Positions 34,470 through 42,689 of a stretch of DNA of 64,000 bases are shown piece by piece. The position numbers were made by a program, and so were the translations under genes. Below the pieces are notes generated by a model. That model made no database searches. It saw nothing but the letters and a program-made list of their open reading frames with translations, and had not been told where the DNA came from. Numbering within the stretch: position 1 is the stretch's first letter; each line of letters starts with the position of its first letter. This DNA comes from Candidatus Phaeomarinobacter ectocarpi (GTDB taxonomy: Bacteria > Pseudomonadota > Alphaproteobacteria > CGMCC-115125): NCBI RefSeq assembly GCF_000689395.1, contig NZ_HG966617.1, forward strand, positions 2,826,721-2,890,720, read 5' to 3'.

Positions 34470-35363
34470 ATGAGCCTTACGCATCTCAATGCCACTCCGG
34501 CAAACCCGGACAAAACGGTCATTCTAGGCGCCGGTTTTGTCGGCGCAGCGACTGCCCGTCACCTGACGGCCGCAGGCGCTGACTGCACAGCCCTTTCCAG
34601 CAAGGACCTGGATCTTCTTGCCGATGGAGCTGCCGACAAGCTGGCAGGCCATCTGACACCGCAGACAACACTCGTTATCGTTTCCGCCCGCGCCCCGGTC
34701 AAAAACCAGCAGATGCTCATTGAAAATCTGCAAATGCTGGCGCCGATCTCTGAGGCCCTGGCCAAGGTCACCCCCGCGCACGTGGTCTATGTGAGTTCAG
34801 ACGCCGTCTACAAAGACAAGGATGGCCCACTGGATGAAACCTCCTGCGCGGAACCTGGCAGCCTGCACGGGGTCATGCATCTGGCACGCGAAGTGGCTCT
34901 CGCGGACGTCGTGGGAGAAACTCCTTTCGCAGTCGTGCGCCCCAGCCTCCTCTACGGGGCAGGTGATCCCCACAACGGCTATGGCCCCAATCGCTTCCGC
35001 CGACTGTCAAACACAGGCCAGACCATCACGCTCTTCGGCGAAGGTGAAGAACGCCGCGACCACATCCACATTGATGATGTCGGCACACTGATTTCACGGA
35101 TCATCCGCCAGAAGAGCACCGGCGTCCTCAACATCACAACCGGCGAAGTCGCGTCCTTCAGGGAGATTGCTGAGAAAGCCAATGCCCTTGCAGGTGGTAA
35201 ATCGGCCATTGAAGGGTCACCACGTGTCGGCGAAATGCCTCACAATGGTTATCGACCGTTTGACGCGTCGGCTACATATGCGGCTTTCCCTGACTTCAAA
35301 TACCTGTCGATCGACGAGGGCCTGGCCAAAGCACAGGCCGAAGCGGACAAGGACGGAAATTAA
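34470..35363 (+). CDS. SDR-family epimerase-like protein with HxxxH instead of YxxxK
   Basis: 297 residues from ATG 34470 (AGGAGAG upstream). Clear paralogue of the 2766-3644 protein: both share ISSDAVY/VSSDAVY, the RPSLLYGA-DPHNGYGPNR block and TLFGEGEE-RDH. The catalytic YxxxK position reads H133-G-V-M-H137, the same change as in the paralogue. Here the glycine loop is intact (LGAGFVGAATA), so NAD binding is likely. This one lies between the Nudix gene and the C-methyltransferase in the right operon. Confidence 0.82.
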   Translation: MSLTHLNATPANPDKTVILGAGFVGAATARHLTAAGADCTALSSKDLDLLADGAADKLAGHLTPQTTLVIVSARAPVKNQQMLIENLQMLAPISEALAKVTPAHVVYVSSDAVYKDKDGPLDETSCAEPGSLHGVMHLAREVALADVVGETPFAVVRPSLLYGAGDPHNGYGPNRFRRLSNTGQTITLFGEGEERRDHIHIDDVGTLISRIIRQKSTGVLNITTGEVASFREIAEKANALAGGKSAIEGSPRVGEMPHNGYRPFDASATYAAFPDFKYLSIDEGLAKAQAEADKDGN

Positions 35364-35476
35364 GCTGAATATCAGGTTGTCAGCCTCACGGCTTGGCACG
35401 CCCGCTGACCCATGGCATGAATTTTGGTGGCCAACCCGCCCAGCCCACTTCCAGCCCTCTATGGTGGACCCGAACA

Positions 35477-36709
35477 ATGACTGCGCCAGCCTGCCGCTCC
35501 TGCGGCACACCACTCACCCGCACGCTTGTGGACCTCGGCAAGACACCGCTGGCAAACTCCTATGTCCCACCAGAGGACGCCGCCACCCCTGACGAATACT
35601 ATCCGCTGCACGCCCGGGTCTGCGAGACCTGCTTCCTGGTGCAGGTAGACGATGTCGTGCCGCCGGAAGCCATCTTTCGTGACTACGCCTATTTTTCCAG
35701 CTTTTCCGCAGGCTGGGTTGAACACGCCCGCAAATACGCTGAGCAGGCCATCTCAAAATTTGATCTGGGTCCTGATGACCTGATTGCCGAAGTTGCTTCC
35801 AACGACGGATATCTGCTTCAGCATTTCGTCAAGGCGGGCCTGCCGGTCCTTGGCATCGACCCGGCACTTGATGCCGCCGAAGCTGCCCGAGAACGCGGCG
35901 TCAGAACAGAGACCGAGTTCTTCGGTCACGACAGCGCAACCAAGCTGCGCGGCACCTATGGTGCTGCCTCGGTCATTGCGGCCAACAACGTGCTCGCACA
36001 TGTGCCGGACATAAATGACTTTGTGTCTGGCTTTTCTGCCTTGATGGCAGAGGAGGGCGTTGCGAGCTTTGAGTTCCCGCACATTCTCAATCTTCTGGAA
36101 AAAGTCCAGTTTGATACGATCTATCACGAGCACTTCTCGTATCTGTCTTTGCACGCAGTTGAGAAATGCTTCGCACGTCATGGCCTGCGCGTCTTCAACG
36201 TCGAAGAACTGCCAACCCATGGCGGCAGCCTGCGCGTCTGGGCTTGCCACTCAGCCAGCAGCCGTCAGGCAGAATCCGGGCTTGAAGCCATTCGTAAAAA
36301 AGAGTCTGACTTTGGAATTGCCACGACCCAGGCCTATGACGGGTTCCCTGCAAAGGTGGATGCCATTAAGACCGGGCTGCTTGCTTTCCTTACGAAAGCG
36401 AAGTCAGAAGGCAAGACCGTTGCGGGTTATGGCGCCGCAGCCAAGGGCAATACGCTCCTCAACTATTCCGGCGTCACTGCTGACCACATCAGCTTCGTGG
36501 TCGATGCGAACCCAATGAAACAGAACACTCTCCTGCCGGGCAGCCGCATACCCGTGCACGGGCCCGATGCACTGTCAGAGCGCAAACCAGACTATGTGCT
36601 GATTTTGCCATGGAACATTGCGGAGGAAGTCGCCACCAGCATGTCCCATATCTCCGATTGGGGTGGCCGCTTTGCCGTTGCGGTACCACAGCTGACGATA
36701 CTGCCGTGA
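35477..36709 (+). CDS. Sugar C-methyltransferase (NovU/TylC3-type)
   Basis: 410 residues from ATG 35477, chosen because the zinc-binding CRSCG motif lies 6 residues in; an earlier in-frame ATG (35393) would add an unlikely leader. The layout is that of NDP-hexose C-methyltransferases: N-terminal zinc domain (CxxC then CETC), a SAM domain (IAEVASNDGYLLQ), YHEHFSYLS, and a C-terminal domain with GYGAAAKGNTLLN. Such enzymes methylate C3 or C5 of 4-keto-6-deoxysugars. The natural substrate here would be the product of rfbG or an epimer. Confidence 0.9.
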   Translation: MTAPACRSCGTPLTRTLVDLGKTPLANSYVPPEDAATPDEYYPLHARVCETCFLVQVDDVVPPEAIFRDYAYFSSFSAGWVEHARKYAEQAISKFDLGPDDLIAEVASNDGYLLQHFVKAGLPVLGIDPALDAAEAARERGVRTETEFFGHDSATKLRGTYGAASVIAANNVLAHVPDINDFVSGFSALMAEEGVASFEFPHILNLLEKVQFDTIYHEHFSYLSLHAVEKCFARHGLRVFNVEELPTHGGSLRVWACHSASSRQAESGLEAIRKKESDFGIATTQAYDGFPAKVDAIKTGLLAFLTKAKSEGKTVAGYGAAAKGNTLLNYSGVTADHISFVVDANPMKQNTLLPGSRIPVHGPDALSERKPDYVLILPWNIAEEVATSMSHISDWGGRFAVAVPQLTILP

Positions 36710-37239
36710 TCATCACGCCAACAGCCATTGAAGGTGTGGCACACCTGGACATAGATCCGCACAGGGATGAGCGCGGATTTTTTGCGCGCTCCTATTGTCC
36801 CCAGGAGTTGGCGGACGCGGGATATGACTTCAATCTGTCGCAAGCCAATGTTTCCTACAATGCACGCAAAGGGACACTCCGCGGACTTCACTACCAGGCA
36901 GCTCCGACTCCGGACCCGAAGATCGTGAGATGTGAACGCGGATCCATCTGGGACGTCGCATTGGATCTGCGCCCTCACTCCAATACCTACCTGCAATGGA
37001 CAGGTGCTGAACTCAGCGAGGCCAATGGACGCGCGCAGATCATTCCGGCCGGCTGTGCCCATGGCTTTATCAGCCTCGAAGATGACAGTCAGGTGCTCTA
37101 CCTGATGGGCGCTGCCTATGTTGCGGATCTCGCCCGCGGCGTACGTTGGAATGACCCGGCATTTTCAATTGACTGGCCACTGATGCCAGAGGTGATTGGC
37201 GACCGCGACGCAAACTATCCCAACTTCGAGGTCACCTGA
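36706..37239 (+). CDS. dTDP-4-dehydrorhamnose 3,5-epimerase-like protein
   Basis: 177 residues from GTG 36706, which overlaps the upstream TGA (GTGA). The cupin fold of RmlC-type epimerases is clear: RDERGFFARSY, the catalytic His in LRGLHYQ, and the end GVRWNDPAFSIDWP. The lid Tyr is kept (GAAYVADLARG). It should epimerise C3 and/or C5 of a 4-keto-6-deoxysugar. In this operon it follows the C-methyltransferase and precedes an SDR, so it probably shapes a branched sugar rather than ordinary rhamnose. No rmlA, rmlB or rmlD was seen. Confidence 0.87.
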   Translation: MIITPTAIEGVAHLDIDPHRDERGFFARSYCPQELADAGYDFNLSQANVSYNARKGTLRGLHYQAAPTPDPKIVRCERGSIWDVALDLRPHSNTYLQWTGAELSEANGRAQIIPAGCAHGFISLEDDSQVLYLMGAAYVADLARGVRWNDPAFSIDWPLMPEVIGDRDANYPNFEVT

Positions 37240-38111
37240 TGCGGGTTCTTGTAACAGGGGGAAGCGGCTTTGTTGGGGCGCCAACAGTTCGACAGCTCAC
37301 AGCCGCTGGCCATGAGGTCATCGCACCGTCCCACCGCAGCTATGACATTCTTGACGCATTGGGACGCGCACAGCTGATATCAGATGCCAGGGCAGACACG
37401 CTTATCCATCTCGCGTGGGAAACGCGGCATGCCTATTTTTGGGTAGCCCCTGAGAACGTGCAGTGGCGCGATGCCAGCATTGATCTGTTTCGCAGGTTTC
37501 TCGACGCAGGCGGCACGCGCATCGTGATGTCGGGAAGCTGCGCTGAATATGATTGGCAGAACGCCAGCACAGACCCTTTGCACGAAACGACAACGCCTTG
37601 CATTCCCCACATGCCCTATGGCGACGCAAAGCTTGAGACCCTTCATGCCTGTTCCGAATTCATGGATGCAGGCGCATCAATCGCGTGGGGTAGGCTCTTC
37701 TTCCTGATGGGCCCTGCTGAAAACCCGTTGCGGCTTGTCCCTGCAATTGTCCGTCCGTTGCTATCGGGCAAACGCGCCTCCATGAGTGCTGGCACCCAGA
37801 TACGCGACTTCATGGATGTCGATGACGCAGCAGGAGCCTTTGTGGCTCTGGCGGCATCAAATGTCACCGGCCCCGTCAATATCGCAAGCGGTGAAGGCCT
37901 GGCCCTGCGCGAGATCGCGCAATACGCCTTTGATACCATTGCCAATGGAGAACTGGGCCTGGGCGACCTGCCCATGCGACCCGTTGACCCTCCTGTCTTG
38001 CTGGCAGACGTGGATCGACTGACGCAGGAAGTCGGGTATACACGGCAGTATGATTGGAAGAGCTCAATCGACAGATGCATTGCTTATTGGAGAACACAGG
38101 CGCCGCTCTAG
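37239..38111 (+). CDS. NAD(P)-dependent SDR, probable 4-ketoreductase or epimerase
   Basis: 290 residues; ATG 37239 overlaps the upstream stop by one base. The glycine loop VTGGSGFVGAP, HLAWETRHAYFW, the strand VMSGSCAEYDW and the active site YGDAK are canonical. As the last gene after the C-methyltransferase and 3,5-epimerase genes, a 4-keto reductase finishing the branched deoxysugar is the natural guess. It ends the right operon and converges with gmhA. Confidence 0.85.
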   Translation: MRVLVTGGSGFVGAPTVRQLTAAGHEVIAPSHRSYDILDALGRAQLISDARADTLIHLAWETRHAYFWVAPENVQWRDASIDLFRRFLDAGGTRIVMSGSCAEYDWQNASTDPLHETTTPCIPHMPYGDAKLETLHACSEFMDAGASIAWGRLFFLMGPAENPLRLVPAIVRPLLSGKRASMSAGTQIRDFMDVDDAAGAFVALAASNVTGPVNIASGEGLALREIAQYAFDTIANGELGLGDLPMRPVDPPVLLADVDRLTQEVGYTRQYDWKSSIDRCIAYWRTQAPL

Positions 38112-38143
38112 GCCAGACGGCTCCAAGGCAACACGCTGGCCTA
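38109..38143. repeat. Inverted repeat joining two convergent stop codons
   Basis: A perfect 8-bp repeat, TAGGCCAG at 38109-38116 and CTGGCCTA at 38136-38143, with a 19-nt loop. The left arm begins with the TAG stop of the plus-strand SDR and the right arm ends with the complement of the TAG stop of gmhA. It could be a bidirectional terminator or transcript-end hairpin, but no T-tract follows on either strand. Confidence 0.5.
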
Positions 38144-38722
38144 GTCGGCGTAGCCGAGTTCTTTTTCGATTGCGCCGCAAAGCATCTGCCCCAGCAGGAT
38201 ATGCATTTCCTGCACACGTGCCGTCGTGGCTGACGGAACAACCAGCAACGGGTCCGCAACGGCACCCAGGCTTGCACCCCCATTGCCCGTGAGCGCCGCA
38301 GCACCGATGCCTGCTGCCTTGGCGCACTTGAGCGCCTCAACCACATTGGCGCTGGTGCCTGATGTCGTGATGCCAATGGCCACGTCGCCGGGCTTGCCGA
38401 TCGCTTCGATCTGCCGCGAGAACAGCTGCTCAAAGCCCAGATCATTGCCGATGGCGGTAATCGTGCTGGTGTCAGTCGTCAGTGCGATGGCCGCAATGGC
38501 AGGCCTGTTCTTGATGTATCGGACAGACAGTTCCGTTGCCAGGTGCTGGGCATCTGCCGCGCTGCCACCATTGCCAAAAAACATGAGCTTGCCGCCATTT
38601 TTCAGGCTGCTGACGCATAGCTCGAGCAACGCTTCAAACGGTTCACGCAGGTCTGCCCGCGTCGCGGCCACCACGGCGGCGTGCTCTTCCAGTTCGTCGT
38701 CAAAAAACGATGATACGTGCAC
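38141..38722 (-). CDS. gmhA: Phosphoheptose (sedoheptulose 7-phosphate) isomerase
   Basis: 193 residues from GTG 38722 (GGGGAG about 9 bp upstream). The SIS fold signature is clear: FFGNGGSAADAQHLATEL, then GITTSGTSANVVEAL and ALTGNGG. It converts sedoheptulose 7-phosphate to D-glycero-D-manno-heptose 7-phosphate, the first step to activated heptose. It marks the right edge of the polysaccharide locus. About 240 bp without a gene separates its start from the isocitrate dehydrogenase stop and should hold its promoter. Confidence 0.93.
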   Translation of the reverse strand: MHVSSFFDDELEEHAAVVAATRADLREPFEALLELCVSSLKNGGKLMFFGNGGSAADAQHLATELSVRYIKNRPAIAAIALTTDTSTITAIGNDLGFEQLFSRQIEAIGKPGDVAIGITTSGTSANVVEALKCAKAAGIGAAALTGNGGASLGAVADPLLVVPSATTARVQEMHILLGQMLCGAIEKELGYAD

Positions 38723-38964
38723 TGAAGTCCAGCTCCCCTGCGCTGCCGAAGCACCGGCAACCCTGAGGGGTTCTCATACAGGGTTTTGGCTTGTAGCGCC
38801 AAGTCCTGCTGAGGAGATGGTGAACCACTCGGCCAAAAAGAGTTCGCCCGCCACGCACATGCCACGGGTCAGAAGCATGCGTATGACGGGCGAGGTCGCT
38901 TGTGCGGGATCATCCGGGGGAGGGAATGGCCCGCACAAACGGTTTGGCGGATGTCTGTTGGTCC

Positions 38965-40515
38965 CTACTGCCCTTGGGCAACCGAGAAGCCGGGTGTTCC
39001 ATCAATCATCTGAAGCCGCTCCACATGGCACCACCGGGCAAATTTGGAGATGCGGGCCATGAGTTCAGCCATCTGCTGTTCAGGCAGATCGTCCTGCGGT
39101 GCGCGGCTTGCAAAGCGGCAGCGCCAGTGATCAGCAAAATCAGCCATCGGGACGGTTCCGGGATAAACCTTGAGACCCCGGTTCGAGATCATTGCAAGAG
39201 TGAAAGGCAGGCCCGCGGACGCCGCCTTCAGGCAGGCCGCAAGCTCAGTGGGGCTGCCGCCATATTCCACAAAGATGTCCATGCCGGCGTCAGTCCGCTT
39301 TGTCGGCGCTGAGACCGCCGTCGTCTGCGGCTTGCCTTTTGGCAGCTTTAAGGACGCTTTGGGAGCCGGCGGGCAATGCTGAGACCGTTGCCCCAGATTG
39401 CTGATGACCCGATCCGCAAAGGCGGATGTCGATCCTGCCTTCTCGTTGCGAGGCCCAGCCATGTCAGCTGTCAGGTCTTTGCCGTCCTCCAGCGTCACAT
39501 ATAGCGCCTGCTCGATGCGCTCGGCAGCTGCAAGTTTGCCGCCCTGGCGCAGCATCATGATTGCTGCCAGGAGAAGGGCCGTCGGATTGGCAAGACCCTT
39601 GCCAGCAATATCGGGGGCGGACCCGTGTACCGCTTCAAACATCGCCATCCGGGCACCAAGATTGGCGCTGGGGGCAAGCCCCAGTCCACCGACCAGGCCT
39701 GCTGTCAGGTCGCTGATGATGTCACCGTTCATGTTGGTGGTGCAGATCACATCGAAGTCTTCCGGCGACATCACCAGCCGGTGCGCCAGATTGTCGATGA
39801 TCATGTGGTCAGACTGAATGGTCGGGTGCTTGCCAGCCACATCTTCGCAGGCCTGTTTGAAAAGACCCTCGGAGAGTTTCATGATGTTGGCCTTGCTCGC
39901 CACCGTCACCCGCTTGCGGCCTTCAGCTTTAGCCAGCGCGAAAGCGGCTTCGGCGATCTTGGTAGAGCCGGCCCGTGTGATGAGTTTCAGGCACTGCGCC
40001 ACATCCGGCGTCTGCATGTGCTCGATACCGGCATACAGGTCCTCGACATTCTCACGCACCACCACCAAATCGATGTTCCGGTCCATGTAAGGGGTGATGA
40101 CGCCGGGCAACCGCCGGGCAGGCCGCACATTGGCGTAGAGTTCAAAATGCTTGCGGAGGGTCACATTTGCGCTCTTGCCGCCGGCGCCGATGCCGGTTTC
40201 AAGCGGGCCTTTGAGCACCAGTCCGGCTTTCGCTATTTCATCCAGCGTTTCACCCGGGAGGCCCGAGGCTGCTCCCTTGGCGTTTGCTGACGCACCTGCC
40301 TCGCATGTGGTCCAGTCGATACGCGCGCCGCCTGCGACCAGAATACGCTGTGTCGCTTCCATGATTTCCGGGCCGATACCATCACCAGGCAAGGCAACTG
40401 CCTTCAAGGCTGAAGGAACCAGCTTTGGCTGACGCTTGGTGACTGTCTCTGGCGCGACAACGTAGTCTGCGTCAAGTTCATCAAAATCATGCTCAAGGGC
40501 GGTATTCAGTGTCAT
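38965..40515 (-). CDS. NADP-dependent isocitrate dehydrogenase, long Thermus-like type
   Basis: 516 residues. The isocitrate/isopropylmalate dehydrogenase core is seen in ALPGDGIGPEI, the VRENVEDLYAGIEH catalytic segment, the second Lys/Tyr region and MNGDIISDLTAGLVGGLGLAPS, FEAVHGSAPDIAGKG. After about residue 350 an extra C-terminal domain follows a proline/lysine-rich linker, as in the roughly 500-residue Thermus-type enzyme rather than the 416-residue E. coli type. It oxidises isocitrate to 2-oxoglutarate. It starts behind GGAG and diverges from the OxyR-like gene. Confidence 0.85.
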   Translation of the reverse strand: MTLNTALEHDFDELDADYVVAPETVTKRQPKLVPSALKAVALPGDGIGPEIMEATQRILVAGGARIDWTTCEAGASANAKGAASGLPGETLDEIAKAGLVLKGPLETGIGAGGKSANVTLRKHFELYANVRPARRLPGVITPYMDRNIDLVVVRENVEDLYAGIEHMQTPDVAQCLKLITRAGSTKIAEAAFALAKAEGRKRVTVASKANIMKLSEGLFKQACEDVAGKHPTIQSDHMIIDNLAHRLVMSPEDFDVICTTNMNGDIISDLTAGLVGGLGLAPSANLGARMAMFEAVHGSAPDIAGKGLANPTALLLAAIMMLRQGGKLAAAERIEQALYVTLEDGKDLTADMAGPRNEKAGSTSAFADRVISNLGQRSQHCPPAPKASLKLPKGKPQTTAVSAPTKRTDAGMDIFVEYGGSPTELAACLKAASAGLPFTLAMISNRGLKVYPGTVPMADFADHWRCRFASRAPQDDLPEQQMAELMARISKFARWCHVERLQMIDGTPGFSVAQGQ

Positions 40516-40655
40516 AGGTCGTCTCCAGTCGGGAGCGAGGGTCAGGCAACAGCGGTGACCGTCGATGACCTCAACCTAGGAAATTGAATTACATTGATAC
40601 ATTCGATTTACTTGTATAAATACATAGACATTATCTATGAATAGGATTGCCCCTG
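40516..40655. promoter_or_regulatory. Divergent promoter between isocitrate dehydrogenase and OxyR-like gene
   Basis: 140 bp, sharply AT-rich from 40580 onward compared with the surroundings. It contains TTGTATAAATACATAG and the palindrome at 40624-40638, and should carry promoters for both genes. Confidence 0.55.
40624..40638. promoter_or_regulatory. OxyR-like half-site (ATAG-N7-CTAT)
   Basis: ATAGACATTATCTAT, a near-perfect inverted repeat with the ATAG-N7-CTAT spacing known for OxyR binding. It lies 17 bp before the ATG of the OxyR-like gene, placed for autoregulation. A second tandem half-site at the expected distance is not obvious. Confidence 0.5.
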
Positions 40656-41594
40656 ATGCCGACGTTGCGCCAGTTGACCTATCTCGTTGCCATTGCTGAG
40701 ACCGGCCATATGGGGCGCGCCGCAGAACGCGCGGGTGTCACCCAACCAACTCTGAGCGCGCAAATCGCCGAGCTGGAACGCAAACTCGGTGTGAAGCTCG
40801 CCGAGCGCGGACGCTCCGGCGCGATGCTGACGGATATCGGTCGCGACACCGTAAAACGCGCCCGCGACATTCTAAGTGCCGTGGAAGACCTCAAGGACCA
40901 CGCGGCCGGTGCTCAGACAGGACTGGCCGGCACCATGCGCCTTGGCGTGCTGCCCACCATCGGGCCTTACCTGCTGCCGCACATCCTGCCAGCCTTGCAC
41001 AGTCGCTATCCCGATCTGCGCCTTTATGTTCGGGAAGACTTTCCCGGTCCGCTCGAAGCCGGTTTGCTGGAGGGCCGCTTTGATCTGTTGATCGCATCCC
41101 TGCCTGTGGACATGGGCGGGCTTGAAACCGCCCCGCTCTTTCGCGAGGAGATGCAGCTTGCGCTCCCCCATGACCACATTGCTGCCAGCGCAGAAGAAGT
41201 GCCCCGCGCATTGTTGAGAGGCGAGGACTTCCTGGGGCTTGAATCCGGTCACCGCTATCACACCCAGGTGCGGGACCTGTGCGAGGAGCTGGGTGCCCGT
41301 TTGTTGCCGGACTACGAAGGCACCAGCCTCGACACTCTGCGTCAGATGACAGCCATGGGCGCAGGACTGACCTTCCTGCCAGCCCTGTATGTGCACTCGG
41401 AGATTGGTCCGAAGGGAAAACGTCAACGTGCTGAAGTGGCAGCCCGCAGCATCACACCCCGCGCGCCCAGCAGAACCGTCGGACTGGTGTGGCGACGTCA
41501 GGCCGCCAACCGGCAGGACTATGAGACACTGACGCAGCTGATCCGAAAGCGGATGAAATCCCTCAAGATTGACGGGGTCAATGTCGCGAGCTGA
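40656..41594 (+). CDS. OxyR-like LysR-family regulator lacking the peroxidatic cysteine
   Basis: 312 residues from ATG 40656 (AGGA upstream; a TTG at 40647 is in frame). The N-terminal winged helix (TLRQLTYLVAIAETGHMGRAAE) and effector domain follow OxyR closely, including EGTSLDTLRQM and GAGLTFLPALYV. The segment aligned to the OxyR redox site reads ESGHR200YHTQVRDLC209: the position of peroxidatic Cys199 is Arg200, while the resolving Cys208 equivalent (Cys209) is kept. It may therefore not sense peroxide by the known disulfide, and could use another signal. It likely regulates itself and perhaps the divergent isocitrate dehydrogenase. Confidence 0.88.
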   Translation: MPTLRQLTYLVAIAETGHMGRAAERAGVTQPTLSAQIAELERKLGVKLAERGRSGAMLTDIGRDTVKRARDILSAVEDLKDHAAGAQTGLAGTMRLGVLPTIGPYLLPHILPALHSRYPDLRLYVREDFPGPLEAGLLEGRFDLLIASLPVDMGGLETAPLFREEMQLALPHDHIAASAEEVPRALLRGEDFLGLESGHRYHTQVRDLCEELGARLLPDYEGTSLDTLRQMTAMGAGLTFLPALYVHSEIGPKGKRQRAEVAARSITPRAPSRTVGLVWRRQAANRQDYETLTQLIRKRMKSLKIDGVNVAS

Positions 41595-42689
41595 CTACAG
41601 CCTGTCACTGTAGGTGATGGCATCGCTGCCCGCAGGCAACGACCAGAAGTCACCATCCGCAGCAATCGCCACGGGCCCATCATAGGCATCGGCCACATCT
41701 TCCATGAATGGGCCTTCAAGAGCAGCAAGCGGCAGCGCAGGCACAATATGGTGGAACACAAGCATGCCCACACCTGCTTCCTGTGCGATCTCCGCTGCCT
41801 GCACGGGATAAGTATGGTAGTCGAGAATATCGATGGTGATCTTCTCGATATTAGCTTGACCTGCCTTGCGCGCCGCCTCGGTTATGAGGCCGACCAGCTG
41901 GGGCGACAGGGCTTCATGCAGCAGCAGGTCTGCGTCTTTCGCAAAGCGCGTCAGATTGTCGGACTTCACCGTATCGCCTGAGATCACAAGCGACCGGCCC
42001 ATATAGGTAATGAGATAGCCAACCGCGGGTGACACCGGCGTGTGATCCACCTTGAAGGCAGTAATTGTCAGCCCGTCTTCATCGAACACGACAGCCGCCT
42101 CGCCATCGGCAGGTTCCGGGAAGGGAACAGCCGTCATGCCCGCACCGGACGCCGGTGCAATGTCATCGCCATGGTGAGCGGTGCGATACACGAAGTCCTG
42201 TGCATAGGCTTCATTGAAACCATTCACGACCCGCTCGACGCCCTCTGGCCCATGAACCGGCAGCGGCGACGTGGCCGTACGGTTGACCCAGCGCTGCATG
42301 GCAAGTTCGCCAAGTCCGTCTATGTGGTCGGAATGAAAGTGGGTGAGCAGCACACCATCTATGGCGGCGGGCGGCAGCTGCATCTGCGCCATGGTCCGCA
42401 CACCTGCCGAGCCCGCATCAACCGCAAAGACGTGCCGCGCGTCGCCCTGCTTGGCAATCACCAGGGCACAGGGGCCACCGCGCGACGGGTCAGGCAGCGG
42501 CGCACCGGCACCACACAGGCCAACATGCAGGCCATCCACCAACTCACCCAGGGGATCAGCGCTCAGATTGCGTTCGATGACCCCGGCCATCAGACCAAGG
42601 GCGATCCGCTCGCGCATGAAATAGAGGACCGCCGCAATGACCGCGCCAACAACCACCAGCCCCAACAGCACTTTGCCCAAACGACCCAT
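41595..42689 (-). CDS. Membrane-anchored metallo-beta-lactamase-fold hydrolase
   Basis: 364 residues. A hydrophobic N-terminal segment (6-25) anchors or exports it. The metal-binding motif HFHSDH is at 117-122, with later ligands visible in KVDHTPVSPAVGY, LVISGDTVKSD and FHHIVPALP. The layout resembles RNase Z/arylsulfatase-like MBL hydrolases of periplasmic location. Substrate unknown. It converges with the OxyR-like gene with no gap between stops. Confidence 0.82.
   Translation of the reverse strand: MGRLGKVLLGLVVVGAVIAAVLYFMRERIALGLMAGVIERNLSADPLGELVDGLHVGLCGAGAPLPDPSRGGPCALVIAKQGDARHVFAVDAGSAGVRTMAQMQLPPAAIDGVLLTHFHSDHIDGLGELAMQRWVNRTATSPLPVHGPEGVERVVNGFNEAYAQDFVYRTAHHGDDIAPASGAGMTAVPFPEPADGEAAVVFDEDGLTITAFKVDHTPVSPAVGYLITYMGRSLVISGDTVKSDNLTRFAKDADLLLHEALSPQLVGLITEAARKAGQANIEKITIDILDYHTYPVQAAEIAQEAGVGMLVFHHIVPALPLAALEGPFMEDVADAYDGPVAIAADGDFWSLPAGSDAITYSDRL

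Noticed and set aside
36706-37239. Calling the 3,5-epimerase rmlC and the locus rhamnose-producing
   Set aside because: No rmlA, rmlB or rmlD is present in the window, while rfbF/rfbG and a C-methyltransferase are, which points to another sugar.
1-38722. Mobile island boundaries (integrase, direct repeats, tRNA target)
   Set aside because: The locus looks mosaic in gene orientation, but I saw no integrase, transposase, tRNA or flanking repeat inside the window.
39625-40290. 221-codon plus-strand frame opposite isocitrate dehydrogenase
   Set aside because: Antisense to a conserved enzyme; composition is not protein-like.
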